Made by a program: the position numbers and the translations under genes
Notes under the pieces: generated by a model
The model's database searches: none
Told to the model about the DNA's origin: nothing
Seen by the model: only the letters and a program-made list of their open reading frames with translations
Origin: Rhodocollybia butyracea
Lineage: Eukaryota; Basidiomycota; Agaricomycetes; Agaricales; Omphalotaceae
Assembly (NCBI GenBank): GCA_015501585.1
Contig: JADNRY010000291.1
Span: forward strand, 1-64,000
Direction: 5' to 3'
Length of the DNA stretch: 64,000 nt
In this document: one piece after another, positions 56,678 through 64,000 of the stretch
Layout: each line of letters starts with the position of its first letter
Numbering within the stretch: the first letter of the stretch is position 1

Positions 56678-59399
56678 GCTGTGATCAGATATTAGGCTGT
56701 CTTTGATTTCGAGAAAGGTGTTACAAAGGGTAGATAGCCTTGGAAAGCTTAGTCTACTTTCTTGATATTGGCGGCTTAGCCTGTCCGATTTAGATTATAT
56801 AACAAGGTCAATGCCTCGCTTCGCTCTGGCATTACCTAAGAACAGTCAGTAATTACAACAGAATTTCATTATAGGTTAACATGGGATTGACTTTTACAGT
56901 TACATGAGACTGATGCCTTAGTCTTGACAATACTGTATGCATTAATTTAGACAGCTTGTCGATGTGAAAAGACAGGTTTACTGAGGTTGATCCCAACAAT
57001 GATATTGAGAGTTGGGTGGATGTTGTAAGTTGTTAGGGGGTAAGGGGTAGAGTTTGTGAGTATTGTGCTGGAGATAGAATAGTGGATTTTACTTCTTCCC
57101 ATTAGAGTCACTGAAGAGGTGTCTTCAGAGCCTAGAGGTGTAAGTATACTGTATTGGTGTGGGTAAATTCAAAGAAGATTGTGAAAATTAAATTTTCTCT
57201 TCCCTTGCTTTAGTACCCTCCAGGCTCCGGGGTCTGTTGTAGGCCTGAGGTAAGTAGCGCAACTTTGCAAGCTACCCAAAATGTACATGTACGCACTGCA
57301 GAAACAGGTGACCATTGTGGCACATAAGTATACTGTCAGGGTGTAGGAGCCCGGCTGTTGCCTGCATACTTTGCCTGAATGCAAACCTGTAGATAGTGGG
57401 TGTAATATTTGTGTAATATAATCCTTGGACGAAGCTCCTTACTTGTCTTAGAATGAATTACAGTCCTCCTGAGAATGGAACGGAAGACCAGTACAGTGAG
57501 CTTTTATTGTTACACACCATAGAAACCGTCGGTTTCTAGATAACCAGCCCATGATCTCAAACCTCTCTTATTCTATGTACAGCTCGGGCTTTACCCCCAG
57601 CCAGCCCATCGATCCTCAAACATTAATGTTAAGTCACTAAGTACTATTAGGTACCTAGTAATGGGTCACATGAACGTATTTCTCATATCTTGAGCCTGTA
57701 ATTAGGGCGTGTAACACATAAGGTATCACGAATCATGGGTACATATCCTACAAGTAAATTGAGAACAGTTTGAAGTAAATCGGCGGAGAACTCGGAGTAC
57801 AGTGAATATTTTCCGACCGGAGGTCTAAAATAGGAAAATACCGGGATGTGGGCCACTCGGCAAAACCTACTCGCACAAGCCCTGCGTCACATCGGGGTGA
57901 GTTTTATAATGGACATGGCATTCATACACTACGAAAGACCATATTTATTAGTTATTAGATACACATATACTATCGATACACGTAGAAGAGTTTACTTGAA
58001 GGATTTTAGCGAAATATTGGGGGCAACAATAGAAGTCACTAAGCTGGCGGCAGACTACATCTTGCACACAGTGAATGACTTCCAAACTTCATGGAAACTT
58101 GTTTCGTCTAGCTTTGAAGGTGTTTTGAAGGTAGTCCATACAATAAATGGAAGAACCCGAAACTGGAGTGGTAGGTACTAGGTGGCTGGTGATGGAGCGA
58201 CATAGGTAAGCCACTAATGCAAAAATTGCTGGAAACGAGAGGCGTATTTGGGACAACGAGCACTAAGCTACATACTGTGGTCCAGAATTCCAGGTATAAC
58301 TACTTCAGTGACCAGATAAAGCACTGTGGCCAATGATACCGGGTTTTCGGCATATGTGAACAGTGAACACGCTCCTGAACGAGTAAAAAAAATCAGTAAA
58401 ATTATACTAGCTATCATACCAGTCTAAGCACGTACCTGAGTGCCTCTATCCATTTGAGAATGCCCATCTAGCTTCGTTATGGAGATACAAGCAGGTCCAT
58501 CCTTCTACACTCAAGTCCAGAAACGAGAGTTTCCTGTGCATTGTGATGACCTTGAATGCGGCTATTTCCCACAAGAGAAGTTATGAGCATATATATATGA
58601 CATCTAGGAAGATCTTGGGTATTTTTTGAGCAGCGAGTGACAGATAACGCGTTCGCTATGAACGGTTCTTTCAGCGACCGCACCAAAATAATAATAAATT
58701 TATGTGATTTGCCCTCCGGGCCGTATCAATCGATCTATTGTGCCGCCCAGCTGTCTTCCCGGTACATTCAGCGTATGTTCAGATCACAATTCGGTGCTAC
58801 TCTACGAGATACAACTACCAGTTTGGGTGTTTGTTGGGCTATACCAGCTGTATAGAGCCAATGGCCCACTTCCCAGTGTGACCCACTTCTAGGTAGGCAA
58901 TAGTACGTTGCTACCCTTGAGCCTGCACTTACCCACCTCCCTTCCTGGATGCCTTTCCCTCACAAACTGGCTGAGCATGAGTGCATGCGCGGGGTGTATA
59001 CCCGAGCCTGTAACATCGTCGATGTAAGATAAGAGACATATGATAGATGTGTTGCCGAGAGTGAGTACTTACTACTTGAGTCACTGAGCTAGCCTTGCGC
59101 TTAACAACACAGTCCACTTACTTCATGAGTTGGCTCGCAGCCTGTTCACGCGCACGCGTTCACTGTACATGTTGTACTGACTGTCATCATGATGAACGAC
59201 TTTTGGTTTTTCTTCCTTTTTTCGGAATTCCTGACGTCAACGCAAAGAAAATGTATATAAACACGAGCAAAAAATGGAACAAAAACCAGTGAGCTAACCG
59301 TAAGTAGACAAAGACAAACAACAGTAAACGAATTCGAGGCATCTGCTTAATATACGGTTAGATCTAAGTGGGCGCTAAACTACTGCAGTCGACATTTCT
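56678..59399. other. No supported gene
   Basis: Short frames (57846-58181 plus, 58477-58686 minus, 58637-58855 plus) lack motifs and splice logic. The stretch at about 56773-56800 (CTTAGCCTGTCCGATTTAGA) repeats the sequence that flanks the second Harbinger-type element at 50200. Confidence 0.45.
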
Positions 59400-59727
59400 T
59401 GCGACATTTTTAAAAAAGTCCAGTTCAATGAAATGAACGGAGGGCTATCTATGTGCATGTGGCCACAGAATGTCAACTATAAGCGACCTGGCGTCTGGTA
59501 CATTTATGAAGATATCCAGCGGCTGAGCTGCAGACCTATCGATGAAAAGCGCAGTAAGATTCCTTGGAGTGTGGGTTTTCATGTGCAAATACTAAGATTG
59601 AGGTCCATATTGATGGAAGAGCCAAAGCTACAGCTCTCCAGTGAGCAGATACATGGCTGAGCTCGAGCGGACTGCAGGCGAGAAAGATTTTGGCTAGAAT
59701 TTCGCTGGGAAGATACCCTGTTCTCAC
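59400..59727 (-). pseudogene. F-box protein fragment
   Basis: Minus strand from about 59727: GYLPSEILAKIFLACSPLEL, then SHVSAHWRAVALALPSIWTS, the canonical mushroom F-box (LPxEIL..IF...VS..WR.VAL..P.LW). The frame stops at 59536. A shifted frame continues with PLDIFINVPDARSLIVDILW, as expected for the following leucine-rich part, then ends. F-box proteins bring substrates to SCF ubiquitin ligase; this one is truncated and frameshifted. Confidence 0.65.
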
Positions 59728-60015
59728 AGATCGGCGAGTAAAGTATCGCTGGCAAACTTCTCGCGTGTCTCCCTACTAGGAGGATACTGTCCATGTACAA
59801 CACTCATTTATTACATGCTCCACTGGTCTAGTTTAGATGTAATAACAATGCAAGCTACGCAAACGACACTCCCAGTCACCCTACCCTCTTTAACATATTT
59901 GTCTTGAGTCGGTCCATAAGAGCACAAAGTAAACGAAGTTCACAATAACGCAACAACACTACTCCTGGCACATTACAACAACGTAATATAGCACGCGATA
60001 ACCAGCAACCCCCTC

Positions 60016-61380
60016 TCAAAACGCCAACTCCTCCAGCTGATACTGCCCAATCACCCCCGCCTGCTCCTGCAACATTCTCCTCCGCTGCCTCCAATCCAAC
60101 GCCTCTTTCACCTCTTTCCCCTCCTTCGCATCTCTCGCTTCCTTCAAGACTTTAGCCTGTGCCCGGACAAACACTTCCAATGCCCCACGCATCCCCGCGT
60201 CTCATCCAGCCCTTGGATCTCACCATCCACATACGCTTTGACTGCCCCATCCACGAGTCGAGCACCTCTAGAATACATATCACGTGGGAGAGGTAGCGCC
60301 AGAAAGCGAAGCGGAGAGCGGGGGTTGGGGGGGGGGGGGGGGGGGGTGGGCATGGCGGAGGTGGGTGCGGCGGGCGTAGCTAAGGTGTTGGAGGTGGAGA
60401 CCAATGAATTCAGGGAGGTGGTGGTGTTCCAAGACGTGATGGAAGCAGAAAACCGAGAGTGCAGGAGAAGACTCAAAAATGCCAGGAGAGTCGGTACATC
60501 TGCATCTGTGCTGACACCCATACCTGGCGGAGAGTCCACCTGCGTCGTATCACTGAGCTCATTGGGATTTTGGGATTGCCGGTGTCGCGCAAGTACGAAA
60601 CACAAACACGCGACGACATCGACCTCTTGGAGGTCTTTTATGGTTTTAAGAGCTAGGGATATTGAGGGCTGGTCCCGGGGAGCAAAGGAGGATCATCAGT
60701 AAAAACGAAAGAAAAAAAGAGATTGTAATCGAATAAACATACCCAGTCACCTCGGCGCCTCAACATCTCCAACAAGTCGTTCCCACTCGCACCATTCCCA
60801 TCACTCCTGCCGCTTGCATCGCCCATCGTAGTCAGGTTCCCATAATCCACATCCCCGACCATCAGCCTACTCACAACGCCTCTCTCCAACAAATGCCACA
60901 CAACCTTCGACAAATACCCCACATTCGCATTCGCCTTCCCAGTTTGTTTAGACTGCAGCATGGTATTCAACACGTCTCTGACGAATTTATAGCTGTACAA
61001 CGAGGAAGAGGCGGAAGAAGCATTCTGTGACGCATCCCATGCAAAAAATACCGCATCTGCACCTTCCGGCTGTCCCCGACCAATAGCAGCGCGCATTTCG
61101 GCAAGAACCTTCCTCCGCTCTTTTTCTACAACTCCCTGCTTATCTCCCTCTGTTGCATCCGCATACGATGGCTCATTGAGAGGAGACGCAGCGAGCCATG
61201 ATTTCCCGGCAAATGCTTTTCCAAGGACGTTGGCAAGGGAGGATGTTCGAGGGATGGATATGGTGACAGAAGAGCTTCTGGAGGAGATGGGTTGTGAGTC
61301 TGGGGATTTACGGGATTTTGAGACGAAGAGTTGGTAGAGGAGAAGATAACATTAGAGTGGGATGACACATCCACGAGGGA
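60016..61380 (-). pseudogene. Copy 3 of the triplicated minus-strand gene, best preserved
   Basis: One frame runs uninterrupted from about 61348 to 60740: SKSRKSPDSQPISSRSSSVT, SSLANVLGKAFAGKSWLAAS, EMRAAIGRGQPEGADAVFFA, YSYKFVRDVLNTMLQSKQTG, YLSKVVWHLLERGVVSRLMV and LLEMLRRRGDW. After an apparent intron come LQEVDVVACLCFVLARHRQS, TLLAFLSLLLHSRF and a Pro run encoded by a G20 homopolymer. CILEVLDSW and ALEVFVRAQAKVLKEARDAK follow in shifted frames, ending GVIGQYQLEELAF (stop 60016-60018). An in-frame TAA precedes the N-terminal block, the splice phase after GDW does not fit, and the frame changes after the homopolymer, so it looks dead. A UTP8/NOL11-like nucleolar origin is a low-confidence guess. 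Confidence 0.6.
60327..60346 (+). repeat. Homopolymer of 20 G
   Basis: Lies inside the third pseudogene copy and sets its downstream frame. Copy 2 lacks it. Its length is the kind that often varies by slippage or is miscalled in assemblies. Confidence 0.95.
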
Positions 61381-61735
61381 TATGGCCAGTTGGCGAGGGG
61401 AAGGAGGACGCGGAAAAGTATGGGAGGGTAATAGTAAGAGGGCGGATAGATCCCATAGAGTAAAGGGGTCGTGGTGAGCCTAGTGAGGAGAATGTGCAAG
61501 GAATTTAGAGAAGAGAGCCACTTGTCCGTTGGAAGATGAGATAAACGATATCGATAGAGCAGTAAGCTGGATCGTATAAGCGTGCGTCTGTGTATTTAAG
61601 CTGAAAAGAGGACCAAGTCCCGTTTGTCACTAAAAGAAAAGTCAAACATGCGAAATCCCTCGAAGCAACAAACTCACAAAGGATACTAAGAAACCCAAAC
61701 CCACTAACCGCTACCTCACGTCCTCACGTCCACTA

Positions 61736-62498
61736 CAATGATTTGCAAAACACACATTCGGTCCTTTGGGAGCTGGATGTGCGTGTCCGCGGCCAGGTAT
61801 CCTATACTGAGGTGAGAACAGGACAACATTGAATGAAAACATGATTAACACCACCTAGAAAGAGTCTACATTAAGAAAGGGCAGTTAGAGGGCATTGTAA
61901 TAACGTACTCACTAGGTGCATTGTACAGCTCACTCATCCCTTCAAAACTCTGTCCCTACAAAAGGCACATCCAGCTTGTCTTCCTCTACATCCACACTGT
62001 CTGATCTCGTATTTGCTGCCCTTGGGAAGCTCTAACCCACACAGGACGTTGGACGAGAATCTGCAGATTGCAAATTCTCGTCAGATTATCAAAAGTTCAT
62101 ACAATGTAACCAAAAGATACCAAAAATGTACAATTTTTAAATTCTCGTAAGTTTCCCCAAAATGGCAGTGAATATACTGAGAATACACCGGAAAATACTC
62201 GTCAAAATGTTCAATAATTTACAAGCTTAAGATGTCCGGCAATTTTCTAAAAATGTACTGGGTTGATTGGGCCTGTATATTTCCTAGCTGTCCTCCTCGT
62301 ACCTATTACAGTGCACACAGTTCTCAGTCGATTAAAGCAAGGATAAGCTTCAAAGTACATACCACAAAACTATACGTGTACGTATCACTATTGATCCGAA
62401 TTAGTACCACATAAAAGCGTCCAAATAGGGCCAAAGCGCTGATAGCTCGCTGATAACGCGCACAAATCGCGTCGTCTCGAGCTTGAACAACGACTACA
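61736..62498. other. Intergenic, no gene seen
   Basis: Similarity between copies 2 and 3 ends near 61735. Beyond it I find no coding structure. The words AAATTCTCGT recur around 62070-62150. Confidence 0.4.
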
Positions 62499-62687
62499 AT
62501 GCTGGGCTATCCTCTACCTCCTCCTCTTGACCACAGCCTCGCAATGCCAGGGCCTATGATGGCTCAACCCAATGATGCAAATGACCCAACTTCACCGCTT
62601 CATCTGTATCAACCGTTCAACAGTGTGCAGCATATAACGTGCCCTATGGGCAAAGTCCTTAAGAACACCGGTGAACACGACAAATAG
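62499..62687 (+). CDS. Short Pro-rich reading frame, possible first exon
   Basis: Encodes MLGYPLPPPLDHSLAMPGPM and QPFNSVQHITCPMGKVLKNT. A GGTGAACAC donor at about 62670 could splice it to the coiled-coil frame downstream, but the intron would be about 200 nt, longer than others here and AT-rich. It may be the true N-terminus of that gene or an unrelated frame. Confidence 0.3.
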   Translation: MLGYPLPPPLDHSLAMPGPMMAQPNDANDPTSPLHLYQPFNSVQHITCPMGKVLKNTGEHDK

Positions 62688-62900
62688 GATACTATTGTGT
62701 GTACGATGGTGTAAAAGACTAACTAGACTCTTAAGTAATTGTACGATACTTATAGTAACAGATTTATTATATAATTAATAATAAATAGAATGATAAGATA
62801 GACTGTTTGGTCTATCGGCGGCGTCTAGGATGACCGTATCGCCGGAAACGGTCAGTGGTGATTATGGAGAGGCGGAGGCGTTACACAGCACCAGCCTTCG

Positions 62901-64000
62901 ATGTCCCCAATCCTTCCAGGTCTTCCGGAGATTTTTTCTGGTGATAGAAGCCAGTCATACTCACCTGTTCTCTATCGACAAAGAGAGCTCAGCTCACCCA
63001 TACCCGAGACCCCGTTTTTGACCTCTTCAAGTTCATTTCCGGCCACATCAAATGCACCGTCCACAGCATCATCTGTTCCACAAACACCTATGATGGATAG
63101 CACGGCCTCTCATATGTCTCTGCCGCCACCGAGCAATGCCCCAACCTCCATCAAATACATCTTCCCTGCTCCTCAGCCGCCACCAGCACCTTGCGCACAA
63201 CCGTTGTTTATCAATGTTTCCGGAGCTCTCACGAAAAGCGTCGTCATTCAGGAGTTTGTGGCTGTTGAAAGGGAGAATCAGTACCTGTGTTACAATGTGA
63301 ATGTTCTTCAGAAGGAAAATGCAATTTTGAAAGACTACTTGGCGAGAATGAAGAAGTATAATGACTCACGTTTGGGTGCTGTTATGAATCGCATTGCGGT
63401 GCTTGAAGCTGAGGTTGCTGCTAAAAATACCGGGAATGGGGATCAGCGCATTGGAGCAGATGAAGAGGATATAATGGAAATCAAAGATGAAGAGGTTGAG
63501 GGCGGTGAAGCTGAACTAACCAGCGAAAATATTGCCAATTCAAATCGCATTTTGGTATGTTTTCATATTATACTTGTCTGTTTAATAGCTGGTGTTGCTA
63601 ATGTGTTACCACAGGAACTTGTGTTGTGCCTCTTCATGAAATTCCTAGGTGTAAATGATCTCAGTACAAAGGAAGCGCTTTTTGGAAGTCCAGTGGAGGA
63701 TACAGACAACATGCCTTTTGTCGAGGGGACCCAAACCAAGCAAGTTCAGTTTGACTGGGAAAAAGGGCCAAAAACAGGGAATCGCAACAGCTTGGACATC
63801 ATCGCTGGTTATGCCAAGACCCATGGCACCGAGTATGTCAGTGGGATCAAGGAGGAGCTTACCATCGTTCAACTTGGGGATCTCAAAGAACAGATGTACA
63901 AGAAGTTCTCGGCATTGCAAAGGATTGTTTGGAGTAGTGCAGGTGGAGCCAAATCTGGTTGTGAAGGAGCAGGAAGAGATAATCGAGCGAAAGGTGTACG
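62901..64000 (+). CDS. Coiled-coil protein, cut by the window end
   Basis: Open from ATG 62901 to the last base with no stop. A 60-nt phase-0 stretch at 63555-63614 (GTATGT...CACAG) looks like an intron but contains no stop, so it could be spliced or read through. The N-terminus is Ser/Pro-rich (SSVPQTPMMDSTASHMSLPP). A leucine-zipper-like coiled coil follows (EFVAVERENQYLCYNVNVLQ, KENAILKDYLARMKKY, then AVMNRIAVLEAEVAAK), then an acidic linker (DEEDIMEIKDEEVEGGEAEL) and a second domain beginning ELVLCLFMKFLGVND. I recall similar coiled-coil-plus-unknown-domain proteins as expanded families in mushrooms. Function unknown; a DNA-binding or transposon-associated role is only a guess. Confidence 0.6.
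   Translation, partial: MSPILPGLPEIFSGDRSQSYSPVLYRQRELSSPIPETPFLTSSSSFPATSNAPSTASSVPQTPMMDSTASHMSLPPPSNAPTSIKYIFPAPQPPPAPCAQPLFINVSGALTKSVVIQEFVAVERENQYLCYNVNVLQKENAILKDYLARMKKYNDSRLGAVMNRIAVLEAEVAAKNTGNGDQRIGADEEDIMEIKDEEVEGGEAELTSENIANSNRILVCFHIILVCLIAGVANVLPQELVLCLFMKFLGVNDLSTKEALFGSPVEDTDNMPFVEGTQTKQVQFDWEKGPKTGNRNSLDIIAGYAKTHGTEYVSGIKEELTIVQLGDLKEQMYKKFSALQRIVWSSAGGAKSGCEGAGRDNRAKGV

Noticed and set aside
57846..58181. 111-residue plus-strand frame
   Set aside because: No motif, no neighbours and no splice signals; an open frame of this length is expected by chance in this composition.

Overview
The window looks like a transposon-rich stretch of a filamentous basidiomycete genome, most likely Agaricomycetes. 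This rests on protein-coding genes broken by many 47-67 nt GT-AG introns, and on families typical of mushrooms: a DUF6533-type membrane protein, a C2-NACHT-WD40 STAND protein, F-box-like proteins, a single-TM surface protein with agaric-type lectin-like repeats, and a short RNase III protein. The repeats are chromodomain Ty3/gypsy, PIF/Harbinger, pogo/Fot1 and many MITEs. All identifications come from reading the sequence; no database search was possible.

Layout. 0.9-1.5 kb: a MITE with long target duplications. 1.8-3.7 kb: an apparently intact five-exon membrane protein gene. 4.2-5.2, 12.8-14.5 and 60.0-61.4 kb: three decayed minus-strand copies of one gene. 7.2-9.05 kb: an element built on GCAGTCACC repeats, carrying a 67-bp tandem repeat and a nested TACGG-rich element. 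9.9-11.7 kb: a DUF6533-type gene. 16.4-26.0 kb: one STAND gene (C2, NACHT, WD40 repeats) that is now a pseudogene. It holds a frameshift, a nonsense codon, two insertions of a palindromic MITE, and a 4.03-kb near-perfect palindrome that itself carries a third MITE copy.

26.6-33.1 kb is a diverged copy of the segment at 12.33-12.72 kb, split by two insertions whose empty sites are visible in the other copy. The second insertion (28.4-33.0 kb, TG...CA ends) contains another large foldback element, which in turn contains a hAT-type MITE. 34.33-37.38 kb is a complete PIF/Harbinger element with transposase and SANT-like genes. 38.2-47.4 kb is a decayed chromodomain Ty3/gypsy element. Its integrase was split by a TIR element full of TTAGGG-like telomeric repeats, and that element was split by a 4.0-kb pogo-like transposon. 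A second copy of the telomere-repeat element lies near the gypsy 3' end. 47.6-50.2 kb holds a NACHT fragment and a second, truncated Harbinger-type element.

51-53 kb carries an F-box-like remnant hit by the palindromic MITE, plus a second hAT-type MITE. The 53.6-56.7 kb stretch is the most gene-like: a two-exon agaric-type protein and a nine-exon RNase III-like protein that appears to have lost key catalytic acids. The right edge (62.9 kb to the end) is an open, incomplete coiled-coil protein gene.

The genes form no pathway. The window is best read as an archive of nested insertions, with five dated relative to one another by target-site duplications and one duplicated empty site.
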